Assembly: GCF_022682495.2 (NCBI RefSeq)
Contig: NW_026527266.1
Coordinates: 43,255-107,254 of the forward strand
Length of the DNA: 64,000 nucleotides
Source of the DNA: Desmodus rotundus
Lineage: Eukaryota > Chordata > Mammalia > Chiroptera > Phyllostomidae
Reading direction: 5' to 3'
Part shown: positions 10,709 to 23,862 of the stretch, piece after piece
Layout: every line of letters starts with the position of its first letter
How positions within the stretch are numbered: position 1 is the stretch's first letter
Position numbers and translations under genes: made by a program
Notes under the pieces: model-generated
What the model saw: only the letters and a program-made list of their open reading frames with translations
The model's database searches: none
Told to the model about the DNA's origin: nothing

Positions 10709-11129
10709 TCGGGTCACGGGACTCACCCTTGAGGTGTCTCCTGACCCACCCTTGAGGAGTCACGTCACCCACACCTGAGGGGTCACGTGACCCACCCCTG
10801 AGGGGTCACGTGACCCACCCCTGAGAGGTCTCGTGACCCACCCCTGAGGGGTCACGTGACCCACCCCAGAGGGGTCACGTGACCCACCCCTGAGGGGTCT
10901 CGTGACCCACCCCTGAGGGGTCTCGTGACCCACCCCTGAGGGGTCACGTGACCCACCCTTGAGGGGTCTCGTGACCCACGCTTTTCGGGTCACGTGACCC
11001 GCCCTTTAGGGGTCTCGTGACCCACCCTTGAGGGGTCCCGTGACCCACCCTTGAGGGGTCTCGTGACCCACCCTTGGGAGGTCACCTGCCCCACCCTTGA
11101 GGGGTCACATGACCCACCTTGAGAGGTCA
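10709..11129. repeat. Minisatellite block 8
   Basis: Order HHTHHTTHT plus core. Begins cacacctgagg, a one-base variant. Confidence 0.92.
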
Positions 11130-12227
11130 CAGCAGTTTTACAGGGTCCCTGCGCACCTGTTCGGGGAAACTGAAGCCCTCCCTGCCACTCAGAGGACCGC
11201 ACGATTTCCCACAGGCCACACTGCCTATCAGCACCTTCAGCCCAGCACAGACAGTGTGCTAAGGGCATACTTGGGTACCGGGGACATGGGCGGGGGAATT
11301 CCCATGGAACTCTCTAAGGGCCCGGTGCCCTGTGTGGCCCGGGGAGTGCCCATGCCGTTCCTTGACCCCGCAGGACACTTGCATCCAGCAATAAGCAGCC
11401 CTCTGCCTCCACGGGACTCGAACACCAGCGCCCGGTGTGCGGGCACCTGGCGTACGTGGAGGCAAACCCGCAGACCCCTCTGGCCCGAACCCACCACTGC
11501 GAAGATCACCCTTTCTTCCATCCGTAAAGGGGTCACGCTTGAGGAGTGGAAGAACATGGGGAGGCCCCCAGGAGATGGCTTTTCTCCGAGCCGCGGCTGG
11601 CTCGTTTCGGGCCTATACGTGGGCCGCGCATGCGCACTCAGGCTCCCAAGCACACACCTCCCTCGGCTCACCTAACCCACCCTTTAGAGGTCACAGCAGT
11701 TCCACAGGGTCCCTGGGCACCTGTCTGTGGACACAGGAGCCCTCCCTGGCACCTAGAGGACCACGCGATTTCCGCTGGGGAACACTGCCCAGAAGCACTC
11801 CTAGCCTCGCACAGACACTGTGCGCAGGATAGACTTGTGGACGAGAGGCCTGGGCGGGGAATTTTCCAGGGAACTCTCTAAAGGCCAGGTGCACTCTGTC
11901 GCCCTGGGAGTGCCCACGCCATCCCTTAACCCTGCAGGACACTATCATCCAGCAATAAGCAGCCCTCTGCCTCCACGGGGCTCGAACACCTGGGCCCGTT
12001 GTGAGAGCACCTGGCGTACGTGCAGGCAAACCCACAGACCCCTCTGGCCCGAACCCACCACTGCGAAGATCCCCCTTTTCTTCCATCTGTAAAGGGGTCC
12101 TCCTTGAGGAGTGGAGGAACATGGGGAGGCCCCCAGGAGATGGCTTTTCTCCGAGCCGCGGCTGGCAGGTTTTGGGCCTATACGTGGGCCGCGCGTGCGC
12201 AGTCAGGCTCCCCACCACAAGCCTCAC
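11130..12227. repeat. Family 1 unit 9 (class L, b2)
   Basis: A half 11130-11693, B half 11694-12227. Marked by aagggcatacttgg, shared only with unit 20. Private variants are cacgggactcg, ccctggcacc (also in unit 13) and gcgcagtcagg. Confidence 0.92.
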
Positions 12228-12648
12228 TCGGGTCACGGGACTCACCCTTGAGGTGTCTCCTGACCCACCCTTGAGGAGTCACGTCACCCACCCCTGAGGG
12301 GTCACGTGACCCACCCCAGAGGGGTCACGTGACCCACCCCTGAGGGGTCTCGTGACCCACCCCTGAGGGGTCACGTGACCCACCCCAGAGGGGTCACGTG
12401 ACCCACCCCTGAGGGGTCTCGTGACCCACCCCTGAGGGGTCTCGTGACCCACCCCTGAGGGGTCACGTGACCCACCCTTGAGGGGTCTCGTGACCCACGC
12501 TTTTCGGGTCACGTGACCCGCCCTTTAGGGGTCTCGTGACCCACCCTTGAGGGGTCCCGTGACCCACCCTTGAGGGGTCTCGTGACCCACCCTTGGGAGG
12601 TCACCTGCCCCACCCTTGAGGGGTCACATGACCCACCTTGAGAGGTCA
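12228..12648. repeat. Minisatellite block 9
   Basis: Order HHTHHTTHT plus core. Confidence 0.92.
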
Positions 12649-13181
12649 CAGCAGTTTTACAGGGTCCCTGCGCACCTGTTCGGGGAAACTGAAGCCCTCC
12701 CTGCCACTCAGAGGACCGCACGATTTCCCACAGGCCACACTGCCTATCAGCACCTTCAGCCCAGCACAGACAGTGTGCTAAGGACATACTTGGGTACCGG
12801 GGACATGGGCGGGGGAATTCCCATGGAACTCTCTAAGGGCCCGGTGCCCTGTGTGGCCCGGGGAGTGCCCATGCCGTTCCTTGACCCCGCAGGACACTTG
12901 CATCCAGCAATAAGCAGCCCTCTGCCTCCACGGGGCTCGAACACCAGCGCCCGGTGTGCGGGCACCTGGCGTACGTGGAGGTAAACCCGCAGACCCCTCT
13001 GGCCCGAACCCACCACTGCGAAGATCACCCTTTCTTCCATCCGTAAAGGGGTCACGCTTGAGGAGTGGAAGAACATGGGGAGGCCCCCAGGAGATGGCTT
13101 TTCTCCGAGCCGCGGCTGGCTCGTTTCGGGCCTATACCTGGGCCGCGCGTGCGCACTCAGGCTCCCCACCACAAGCCTCAC
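12649..13181. repeat. Family 1 unit 10, chimeric short unit, independent junction (class L)
   Basis: A half passing into a B-half end, but it keeps A-type ctggctcgtttcggg before B-type ctatacctgg and cgcgcgtgcgcac. The switch therefore lies about 13,123-13,137, further right than in units 2 and 4. Private variant gtggaggtaaaccc adds a stop to the plus-strand frame open in other copies. Confidence 0.92.
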
Positions 13182-13532
13182 TCGGGTCACGGGACTCACC
13201 CTTGAGGTGTCTCCTGACCCACCCCTGAGGGGTCACGTGACCCACCCCTGAGGGGTCTCGTGACCCACCCCTGAGGGGTCACGTGACCACCCCAGAGGAG
13301 TCACGTGACCCACCCCTGAGGGGTCTGGTGACCCACCCCTGAGGGGTCACGTGACCCACCCTTGAGGGGTCTCGTGACCCACGCTTTTCGGGTCACGTGA
13401 CCCGCCCTTTAGGGGTCTCGTGATCCACCCTTGAGGGGTCCCGTGACCCACCCTTGAGGGGTCTCGTGACCCACCCTTGGGAGGTCACCTGCCCCACCCT
13501 TGATGGGTCAAATAACGCACCTTGAGAGGTCA
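13182..13532. repeat. Minisatellite block 10
   Basis: Order HTHH, CTGGTG, HT plus core. The gaggagtcacgtcaccc step is missing at the start. The tail is decayed (tgatgggtcaaataacg). Confidence 0.9.
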
Positions 13533-14629
13533 CAGCAGTTTTACAGGGTCCCTGCGCACCTGTTCGGGGAAACAGAAGCCCTCCCTGCCACTCAGAGGAC
13601 CGCACGATTTCCCACAGGCCACACTGCCTAGCAGCACCTTCAGCCCCGCACAGACAGTGTGCTAAGGAAAGACTTGGGTATCTGGGACATGGGCGGGGGA
13701 ATTTCCATGGAACTCTCTAAGGGCCCGGTGCCCTGTGTGGCCCCGGGAGTGCCCATGCCGTTCCTTGACCCCGCAGGACACTTGCATCCAGCAATAAGCA
13801 GCCCTCTGCCTCCACGGGGCTCAAACACGTGCGCCCGGTGTGCGGGCACCTGGCTTACGTGGAGGCAAACCCGCAGACCCCTCTGGCCCGAACCCACCAC
13901 TGCGAAGATCACCCTTTCTTCCATCCGTAAAGGGGTCACGCTTGAGGAGTGGAAGAACATGGGGAGGCCCCCAGGAGATGGCTTTTCTCCGAGCCGCGGC
14001 TGGCTCGTTTCGGGCCTATACGTGGGCCGCCCATGCGCACTCAGGCTCCCAAGCACACACCTCCCTCGGCTCACCTAACCCACCCTTTAGAGGTCACAGC
14101 AGTTCCACAGGGTCCCTGGGCACCTGTCTGTGGACACAGGAGCCCTCCCTGCCACCTAGAGGACCAAGCGATTTCCGCTGGGGAACACTGCCCAGAAGCA
14201 CTCCTAGCCTCGCACAGACACTGTGCGCAGGATAGACTTGTGGACGAGAGGCCTGGGCGGGGAATTTTCCAGGGAACTCTCTAAAGGCCAGGTGCCCTCT
14301 GTCGCCCTGGGAGTGCCCACGCCATCCCTTAACCCTGCAGGACACTATCATCCAGCAATAAGCAGCCCTCTGCCTCCACGGGGCTCGAACACCTGGGCCC
14401 GTTGTGAGAGCACCTGTCGTACGTGCAGGCAAACCCACAGACCCTCTGGCCCGAACCCACCACTGCGAAGATCCCCCTTTTCTTCCATCTGTAAAGGGGT
14501 CCTCCTTGAGGAGTGGAGGAACATGGGGAGGCCCCCAGGAGATGGCTTTTCTCCGAGCTGCGGCTGGCAGGTTTTGGGCCTATACGTGGGCCGCGCGTGC
14601 GCACTCAGGCTCCCCACCACAAGCCTCAC
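13533..14629. repeat. Family 1 unit 11 (class R, b2)
   Basis: A half 13533-14096, B half 14097-14629. The A half has ggtatctgggac, a CACGTG created at acacgtgcgcc, and ccgcccatgcgcac, which breaks the NRF1-type site. The B half has a 1-bp deletion (acagaccctctgg) and gagctgcgg. Confidence 0.92.
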
Positions 14630-14981
14630 TCGGGTCACGGGACTCACCCTTGAGGTGTCTCCTGACCCACCCTTGAGGAGTCACGTCACCCACCCCTGAG
14701 GGGTCACGTGACCCACCCCAGAGGGGTCACGTGACCCACCCCTGAGGGGTCTCGTGACCCACCCCTGAGGGGTCTCGTGACCCACCCCTGAGGGGTCACG
14801 TGACCCACCCTTGAGGGGTCTCGTGACCCACGCTTTTCGGGTCACGTGACCCGCCCTTTAGGGGTCTCGTGACCCACCCTTGAGGGGTCCCGTGACCCAC
14901 CCTTGAGGGGTCTCGTGACCCACCCTTGGGAGGTCACCTGCCCCACCCTTGAGGGGTCACATGACCCACCTTGAGAGGTCA
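14630..14981. repeat. Minisatellite block 11
   Basis: Order HHTTHT plus core. Short block giving a 1,449-bp unit. Confidence 0.92.
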
Positions 14982-16078
14982 CAGCAGTTTTACAGGGTCC
15001 CTGCGCACCTGTTCGGGGAAACTGAAGCCCTCCCTGCCACTCAGAGGACCGCACGATTTCCCACAGGCCACACTGCCTAGCAGCACCTTCAGCCCAGCAC
15101 AGACAGTGTGCTAAGGACATACTTGGGTACCGGGGACATGGGCGGGGGAATTCCCATGGAACTCTCTAAGGGCCCGGTGCCCTGTGTGGCCCGGGGAGTG
15201 CCCATGCCGTTCCTTGACCCCGCAGGACACTTGCATCCAGCAATAAGCAGCCCTCTGCCTCCACGGGGCTCGAACACCAGCGCCCGGTGTGCGGGCACCT
15301 GGCGTACGTGGAGGCAAACCCGCAGACCCCTCTGGCCCGAACCCACCACTGCGAAGATCACCCTTTCTTCCATCCGTAAAGGGGTCACGCTTGAGGAGTG
15401 GAAGAACATGGGGAGGCCCCCAGGAGATGGCTTTTCTCCGAGCCGCGGCTGGCTCGTTTCGGGCCTATACGTGGGCCGCGCATGCGCACTCAGGCTCCCA
15501 AGCACACACCTCCCTCGGCTCACCTAACCCACCCTTTAGAGGTCACAGCAGTTCCACATGGTCCCTGGGCACCTGACTGTGGACACAGGAGCCCTCCCTG
15601 CCACCTAGAGGACCACGCGATTTCCGCTGGGGAACACTGCCCAGAAGCACTCCTAGCCTCGCACAGACACTGTGCGCAGGATAGACTTGTGGACGAGAGG
15701 CCTGGGCGGGGAATTTTCCAGGGAACTCTCTAAAGGCCAGGTGCCCTCTGTCGCCCTGGGAGTGCCGACGCCATCCCTTAACCCTGCAGGACACTATCAT
15801 CCAGCAATAAGCAGCCCTCTGCCTCCACGGGGCTCGAACACCTGGGCCCGTTGTGAGAGCACCTGGCGTACGTGCAGGCAAACCCACAACCCCTCTGGCC
15901 CGAACCCACCACTGCGAATTTCCCCCTTTTCTTCCATCTGTAAAGGGGTCCTCCTTGAGGAGTGGAGGAACATGGGGAGGCCCCCAGGAGATGGCTTTTC
16001 TCCGAGCCGCGGCTGGCAGGTTTTGGGCCTATACCTGGGCCGCGCGTGCGCACTCAGGCTCCCCACCACAAGCCTCAC
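14982..16078. repeat. Family 1 unit 12 (class L, b3)
   Basis: A half 14982-15545, B half 15546-16078. First b3 B half: acaacccctctgg (1-bp deletion) with gcgaatttcc. Class L with cctagcagc, a mixed mark. Private variants ccacatggtccc and cacctgactg. Confidence 0.92.
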
Positions 16079-16476
16079 TCGGGTCACGGGACTCACCCTT
16101 GAGGTGTCTCCTGACCCACCCTTGAGGAGTCACGTCACCCACCCCTGAGGGGTCACGTGACCCACCCCTGAGGGGTCTCGTGACCCACCCCTGAGGGGTC
16201 ACGTGACCCACCCCAGAGGGGTCACGTGACCCACCCCTGAGGGGTCTGCTGACCCACCCCTGAGGGGTCTCGTGACCCACCCCTGAGGGGTCACGTGACC
16301 CACCCTTGAGGGGTCTCGTGACCCACGCTTTTCGGGTCACGTGACCCGCCCTTTAGGGGTCTCGTGACCCACCCTTGAGGGGTCCCGTGACCCACCCTTG
16401 AGGGGTCTCGTGACCTACCCTTGGGAGGTCACCTGCCCCACCCTTGAGGGGTCACATGACCCACCTTGAGAGGTCA
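16079..16476. repeat. Minisatellite block 12
   Basis: Order HTHH, CTGCTG, THT plus core. Confidence 0.92.
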
Positions 16477-17574
16477 CAGCAGTTTTACAGGGTCCCTGCG
16501 CACCTGTTCGGGGAAACAGAAGCCCTCCCTGCCACTCAGAGGACCGCACGATTTCCCACAGGCCACACTGCCTAGCAGCACCTTCAGCCCACCACAGACA
16601 GTGTGCTAAGGACATACTTGGGTACCGGGGACATGGGCGGGGGAATTCCCATGGAACTCTCTAAGGGCCCGGTGCCCTGTGTGGCCCGGGGAGTGCCCAT
16701 GCCGTTCCTTGACCCCGCAGGACACTTGCATCCAGCAATAAGCAGCCCTCTGCCTCCACGGGGCTCAAACACCTGCGCCCGGTGTGCGGGCACCTGGCGT
16801 ACGTGGAGGCAAACCCGCAGACCCCTCTGGCCCGAACCCACCACTGCGAAGATCACCCTTTCTTCCATCCGTAAAGGGGTCACGCTTGAGGAGTGGAAGA
16901 ACATGGGGAGGCCCCCAGGAGATGGCTTTTCTCCGAGCCGCGGCTGGCTCGTTTCGGGCCTATACGTGGGCCGCGCATGCGCACTCAGGCTCCCAAGCAC
17001 ACACCTCCCTCGGCTCACCTAACCCACCCTTTAGAGGTCACAGCAGTTCCACAGGGTCCCTGGGCACCTGTCTATGGACACAGGAGCCCTCCCTGGCACC
17101 TAGAGGACCATGCGATTTCCGCTGGGGAACACTGCCCAGAAGCACTCCTAGCCTCGCACAGACACTGTGCGCAGGATAGACTTGTGGACGAGAGGCCTGG
17201 GCGGGGAATTTTCCAGGGAACTCTCTAAAGGCCAGGTGCCCTCTGTCGCCCTGGGAGTGCCCACGCCGTCCCTTAACCCTGCAGGACACTATCATCCAGC
17301 AATAAGCAGCCCTCTGCCTCCACGGGGCTCGAACACCTGGGCCCGTTGTGAGAGCACTTGGCGTACGTGCAGGCAAACCCACAGACCCCTCTGGCCCGAA
17401 CCCACCACTGCGAAGATCCCCCTTTTCTTCCATCTGTAAAGGGGTCCTCCTTGAGGAGTGGAGGAACATAGGGAGGCCCCCAGGAGATGGCTTTTCTCCC
17501 AGCCGCGGCTGGCAGGTTTCGGGCCTATACCTGGGCCGCGCGTGCGCACTCAGGCTCCCCACCACAAGCCTCAC
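16477..17574. repeat. Family 1 unit 13 (class V, b1)
   Basis: A half 16477-17040, B half 17041-17574. The B half has gagagcacttggcg, shared with unit 16 exactly 4,441 bp downstream. Confidence 0.92.
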
Positions 17575-17972
17575 TCAGGTCACGGGACTCACCCTTGAGG
17601 TGTCTCCTGACCCACCCTTGAGGAGTCACGTCACCCACCCCTGAGGGGTCACGTGACCCACCCCAGAGGGGTCACGTGACCCACCCCTGAGGGGTCTCGT
17701 GACCCACCCCTGAGGGGTCACGTGACCCACCCCAGAGGGGTCACGTGACCCACCCCAGAGGGGTCTCGTGACCCACCCCTGAGGGGTCACGTGACCCACC
17801 CCAGAGGGGTCTCGTGACCCACGCTTTTCGGGTCACGTGACCCGCCCTTTAGGGGTCTCGTGACCCACCCTTGAGGGGTCCCGTGACCCACCCTTGAGGG
17901 GTCTCGTGACCCACCCTTGGGAGGTCACCTGCCCCACCCTTGAGGGGTCACATGACCCACCTTGAGAGGTCA
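17575..17972. repeat. Minisatellite block 13
   Basis: Order HHTHHTHT plus core. Two successive ccccagagggg monomers before the second T. Confidence 0.92.
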
Positions 17973-19070
17973 CAGCAGTTTTACAGGGTCCCTGCGCACC
18001 TGTTCGGGGAAACAGAAGCCCTCCCTGCCACTCAGAGGACCGCACGATTTCCCACAGGCCACACAACCTATCAGCACCTTCAGCCCACCACAGACAGTGT
18101 GCTAAGGACATACTTGGGTACCGGGGACATGGGCGGGGGAATTCCCATGGAACTCTCTAAGGGCCCGGTGCCCTGTGTGGCCCCGGGAGTGCCCATGCCG
18201 TTCCTTGACCCCGCAGGACACTTGCATCCAGCAATAAGCAGCCCTCTGCCTCCACGGGGCTCAAACACCTGCGCCCGGTGTGCGGGCACCTGGCTTACGT
18301 GGAGGCAAACCCGCAGACCCCTCTGGCCCGAACCCACCACTGCGAAGATCACCCTTTCTTCCATCCGTAAAGGGGTCACGCTTGAGGAGTGGAAGAACAT
18401 GGGGAGGCCCCCAGGAGATGGCTTTTCTCCGAGCCGCGGCTGGCTCGTTTCGGGCCTATACGTGGGCCGCGCATGTGCACTCAGGCTCCCAAGCACACAC
18501 CTCCCTCGGCTCACCTAACCCACCCTTTAGAGGTCACAGCAGTTCCACAGGGTCCCTGGGCACCTGTCTGTGGACACAGGAGCCCTCCCTGCCACCTAGA
18601 GGACCAAGCGATTTCCGCTGGGGAACACTGCCCAGAAGCACTCCTAGCCTCGCACAGACACTGTGCGCAGGATAGACTTGTGGACGAGAGGCCTGGGCGG
18701 GGAATTTTCCAGGGAACTCTCTAAAGGCCAGGTGCCCTCTGTCGCCCTGGGAGTGCCCAAGCCATCCCTTAACCCTGCAGGACACTATCATCCAGCAATA
18801 AGCAGCCCTCTGCCTCCACGGGGCTCGAACACCTGGGCCCGTTGTGAGAGCACCTGGCGTACGTGCAGGCAAACCCACAGACCCCTCTGGCCCGAACCCA
18901 CCACTGCGAAGATCCCCCTTTTCTTCCATCTGTAAAGGGGTCCTCCTTGAGGAGTGGAGGAACATGGGGAGGCCCCCAGGAGATGGCTTTTCTCCGAGCC
19001 GCGGCTGGCAGGTTTTGGACCTATACCTGGGCCGCGCGTGCGCACTCAGGCTCCCCACCACAAGCCTCAC
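17973..19070. repeat. Family 1 unit 14 (class V, b2)
   Basis: A half 17973-18536, B half 18537-19070. The A half has class R marks in its middle (ggccccggg, ctggcttacg) and gcgcatgtgcac, which weakens the NRF1-type site. Private variant cacacaacctatc. Confidence 0.92.
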
Positions 19071-19421
19071 TCGGGTCACGGGACTCACCCTTGAGGTGTC
19101 TCCTGACCCACCCTTGAGGAGTCACGTCACCCACCCCTGAGGGGTCTCGTGACCCACCCCTGAGGGGTCACGTGACCACCCCTGAGGGGTCACGTGACCC
19201 ACCCCTGAGGGGTCTCGTGACCCACCCCTGAGGGGTCACGTGACCCACCCTTGAGGGGTCTCGTGACCCACGCTTTTCGGGTCACGTGACCCGCCCTTTA
19301 GGGGTCTCGTGATCCACCCTTGAGGGGTCCCGTGACCCACCCTTGAGGGGTCTCGTGACCCACCCTTGGGAGGTCACCTGCCCCACCCTTGAGGGGTCAC
19401 ATGACGCACCTTGAGAGGTCA
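19071..19421. repeat. Minisatellite block 14
   Basis: Order THHTHT plus core. Begins with T and contains gtgaccacccc. Core is gatcc type. Confidence 0.92.
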
Positions 19422-20519
19422 CAGCAGTTTTACAGGGTCCCTGCGCTCCTGTTCGGGGAAACAGAAGCCCTCCCTGCCACTCAGAGGACCGCACGATTTC
19501 CCACAGGCCACACTGCCTAGCAGCACCTTCAGCCCCGCACAGACAGTGTGCTAAGGACAGACTTGGGTACCGGGGACATGGGCGGGGGAATTCCCATGGA
19601 ACTCTCTAAGGGCCCGGTGCCCTGTGTGGCCCCGGGAGTGCCCATGCCTTTCCTTGACCCCGCAGGACACTTGCATCCAGCAATAAGCAGCCCTCTGCCT
19701 CCACGGGGCTCAAACACCTGCGCCCGGTGTGCGGGCACCTGGCGTACGTGGAGGCAAACCCGCAGACCCCTCTGGCCCGAACCCACCACTGCGAAGATCA
19801 CCCTTTCTTCCATCCGTAAAGGGGTCACGCTTGAGGAGTGGAAGAACATGGGGAGGCCCCCAGGAGATGGCTTTTCTCCGAGCCGCGGCTGGCTCGTTTC
19901 GGGCCTATACGTGGGCCGCGCATGCGCACTCAGGCTCCCAAGCACACACCTCCCTCGGCTCACCTAACCCACCCTTTAGAGGTCACAGCAGTTCCACAGG
20001 GTCCCTGGGCACCTGTCTGTGGACACAGGAGCCCTCCCTGCCACCTAGAGGACCACGCGATTTCCGCTGGGGAACACTGCCCAGAAGCACTCCTAGCCTC
20101 GCACAGACACTGTGCGCAGGATAGACTTGTGGACGAGAGGCCTGGGCGGGGAATTTTCCAGGGAACTCTCTAAAGGCCAGGTGCCCTCTGTCGCCCTGGG
20201 AGTGCCCACGCCGTCCCTTAACCCTGCAGGACACTATCATCCAGCAATAAGCAGCCCTCTGCCTCCACGGGGCTCGAACACCTGGGCCCGTTGTGAGAGC
20301 ACCTGGCGTACGTGCAGGCAAACCCACAGACCCCTCTGGCCCGAACCCACCACTGCGAAGATCCCCCTTTTCTTCCATCTGTAAAGGGGTCCTTTTTGAG
20401 GAGTGGAGGAACATAGGGAGGCCCCCAGGAGATGGCTTTTCTCCCAGCCGCGGCTGGCAGGTTTCGGGCCTATACCTGGGCCGCGCGTGCGCACTCAGGC
20501 TCCCCACCACAAGCCTCAC
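19422..20519. repeat. Family 1 unit 15 (class R, b1')
   Basis: A half 19422-19985, B half 19986-20519. Marked by catgcctttcc in A and ggtcctttttgagg in B. Both recur in unit 18 at +4,441 bp. Confidence 0.92.
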
Positions 20520-20917
20520 TCGGGTCACGGGACTCACCCTTGAGGTGTCTCCTGACCCACCCTTGAGGAGTCACGTCACCCACCCCTGAGGGGTCACGTG
20601 ACCCACCACTGAGGTGTCACGTGACCCACCCCTGAGGGGTCTCGTGACCCACCCCTGAGGGGTCACGTGACCCACCCCAGAGGGGTCACGTGACCCACCC
20701 CAGAGGGGTCTCGTGACCCACCCCTGAGGGGTCACGTGACCCACCCCAGAGGGGTCTCGTGACCCACGCTTTTCGGGTCACGTGACCCGCCCTTTACGGG
20801 TCTCGTGACCCACCCTTGAGGGGTCCCGTGACCCACCCTTGAGGGGTCTCGTGACCCACCCTTGGGAGGTCACCTGCCCCACCCTTGAGGGGTCACATGA
20901 CCCACCTTGAGAGGTCA
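20520..20917. repeat. Minisatellite block 15
   Basis: Order HHTHHTHT plus core, with the accactgaggtgtcacgtg monomer and ctttacgggtctcg. Confidence 0.92.
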
Positions 20918-22015
20918 CAGCAGTTTTACAGGGTCCCTGCGCACCTGTTCGGGGAAACAGAAGCCCTCCCTGCCACTCAGAGGACCGCACGATTTCCCAC
21001 AGGCCACACTGCCTATCAGCACCTTCAGCCCACCACAGACAGTGTGCTAAGGACATACTTGGGTACCGGGGACATGGGCGGGGGAATTCCCATGGAACTC
21101 TCTAAGGGCCCGGTGCCCTGTGTGGCCCGGGGAGTGCCCATGCCGTTCCTTGACCCCGCAGGACACTTGCATCCAGCAATAAGCAGCCCTCTGCCTCCAC
21201 GGGGCTCAAACACCTGCGCCCGGTGTGCGGGCACCTGGCGTACGTGGAGGCAAACCCGCAGACCCCTCTGGCCCGAACCCACCACTGCGAAGATCACCCT
21301 TTCTTCCATCCGTAAAGGGGTCACGCTTGAGGAGTGGAAGAACATGGGGAGGCCCCCAGGGGATGGCTTTTCTCCGAGCCGCGGCTGGCTCGTTTCGGGC
21401 CTATACGTGGGCCGCGCATGCGCACTCAGGCTCCCAAGCACACACCTCCCTCGGCTCACCTAACCCACCCTTTAGAGGTCACAGCAGTTCCACAGGGTCC
21501 CTGGGCACCTGTCTGTGGACACAGGAGCCCTCCCTGCCACCTAGAGGACCACGCGATTTCCGCTGGGGAACACTGCCCAGAAGCACTCCTAGCCTCGCAC
21601 AGACACTGTGCGCAGGATAGACTTGTGGACGAGAGGCCTGGGCGGGGAATTTTCCAGGGAACTCTCTAAAGGCCAGGTGCCCTCTGTCGCCCTGGGAGTG
21701 CCCACGCCGTCCCTTAACCCTGCAGGACACTATCATCCAGCAATAAGCAGCCCTCTGCCTCCACGGGGCTCGAACACCTGGGCCCGTTGTGAGAGCACTT
21801 GGCGTACGTGCAGGCAAACCCACAGACCCCTCTGGCCCGAACCCACCACTGCGAAGATCCCCCTTTTCTTCCATCTGTAAAGGGGTCCTCCTTGAGGAGT
21901 GGAGGAACATAGGGAGGCCCCCAGGAGATGGCTTTTCTCCCAGCCGCGGCTGGCAGGTTTCGGGCCTATACCTGGGCCGCGCGTGCGCACTCAGGCTCCC
22001 CACCACAAGCCTCAC
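20918..22015. repeat. Family 1 unit 16 (class V, b1)
   Basis: A half 20918-21481, B half 21482-22015. Private variant ccaggggatgg. Shares gagcacttggcg with unit 13. Confidence 0.92.
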
Positions 22016-22413
22016 TCAGGTCACGGGACTCACCCTTGAGGTGTCTCCTGACCCACCCTTGAGGAGTCACGTCACCCACCCCTGAGGGGTCACGTGACCC
22101 ACCCCAGAGGGGTCACGTGACCCACCCCTGAGGGGTCTCGTGACCCACCCCTGAGGGGTCACGTGACCCACCCCAGAGGGGTCACGTGACCCACCCCAGA
22201 GGGGTCTCGTGACCCACCCCTGAGGGGTCACGTGACCCACCCCAGAGGGGTCTCGTGACCCACGCTTTTCGGGTCACGTGACCCGCCCTTTACGGGTCTC
22301 GTGACCCACCCTTGAGGGGTCCCGTGACCCACCCTTGAGGGGTCTCGTGACCCACCCTTGGGAGGTCACCTGCCCCACCCTTGAGGGGTCACATGACCCA
22401 CCTTGAGAGGTCA
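22016..22413. repeat. Minisatellite block 16
   Basis: Order HHTHHTHT plus core, with ctttacgggtctcg. Confidence 0.92.
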
Positions 22414-23511
22414 CAGCAGTTTTACAGGGTCCCTGCGCACCTGTTCGGGGAAACAGAAGCCCTCCCTGCCACTCAGAGGACCGCACGATTTCCCACAGGC
22501 CACACTGCCTATCAGCACCTTCAGCCCACCACAGACAGTGTGCTAAGGACATACTTGGGTACCGGGGACATGGGCGGGGGAATTCCCATGGAACTCTCTA
22601 AGGGCCCGGTGCCCTGTGTGGCCCGGGGAGTGCCCATGCCGTTCCTTGACCCCGCAGGACACTTGCATCCAGCAATAAGCAGCCCTCTGCCTCCACGGGG
22701 CTCAAACACCTGCGCCCGGTGTGCGGGCACCTGGCGTACGTGGAGGCAAACCCGCAGACCCCTCTGGCCCGAACCCACCACTGCGAAGATCACCCTTTCT
22801 TCCATCCGTAAAGGGGTCACGCTTGAGGAGTGGAAGAACATGGGGAGGCCCCCAGGAGATGGCTTTTCTCCGAGCCGCGGCTGGCTCGTTTCGGGCCTAT
22901 ACGTGGGCCGCGCATGCGCACTCAGGCTCCCAAGCACACACCTCCCTCGGCTCACCTAACCCACCCTTTAGAGGTCACAGCAGTTCCACAGGGTCCCTGG
23001 GCACCTGTCTGTGGACACAGGAGCCCTCCCTGCCACCTAGAGGACCACGCGATTTCCGCTGGGGAACACTGCCCAGAAGCACTCCTAGCCTCGCACAGAC
23101 ACTGTGCGCAGGATAGACTTGTGGACGAGAGGCCTGGGCGGGGAATTTTCCAGGGAACTCTCTAAAGGCCAGGTGCCCTCTGTCGCCCTGGGAGTGCCCA
23201 CGCCATCCCTTAACCCTGCAGGACACTATCATCCAGCAATAAGCAGCCCTCTGCCTCCACGGGGCTCGAACACCTGGGCCCGTTGTGAGAGCACCTGGCG
23301 TACGTGCAGGCAAACCCACAGACCCCTCTGGCCCGAACCCACCACTGCGAAGATCCCCCTTTTCTTCCATCTGTAAAGGGGTCCTCCTTGAGGAGTGGAG
23401 GAACATGGGGAGGCCCCCAGGAGATGGCTTTTCTCCGAGCCGCGGCTGGCAGGTTTTGGGCCTATACCTGGGCCGCGCGTGCGCACTCAGGCTCCTAACC
23501 ACAAGCCTCAC
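22414..23511. repeat. Family 1 unit 17 (class V, b2)
   Basis: A half 22414-22977, B half 22978-23511. Private variant gctcctaaccac near the end of the B half. Confidence 0.92.
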
Positions 23512-23862
23512 TCGGGTCACGGGACTCACCCTTGAGGTGTCTCCTGACCCACCCTTGAGGAGTCACGTCACCCACCCCTGAGGGGTCTCGTGACCCACCC
23601 CTGAGGGGTCACGTGACCACCCCAGAGGGGTCACGTGACCCACCCCTGAGGGGTCTCGTGACCCACCCCTGAGGGGTCACGTGACCCACCCTTGAGGGGT
23701 CTCGTGACCCACGCTTTTCGGGTCACGTGACCCGCCCTTTAGGGGTCTCGTGATCCACCCTTGAGGGGTCCCGTGACCCACCCTTGAGGGGTCTCGTGAC
23801 CCACCCTTGGGAGGTCACCTGCCCCACCCTTGAGGGGTCACATGACGCACCTTGAGAGGTCA
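23512..23862. repeat. Minisatellite block 17
   Basis: Order THHTHT plus gatcc-type core. Counterpart of block 14 at +4,441 bp. Confidence 0.92.
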
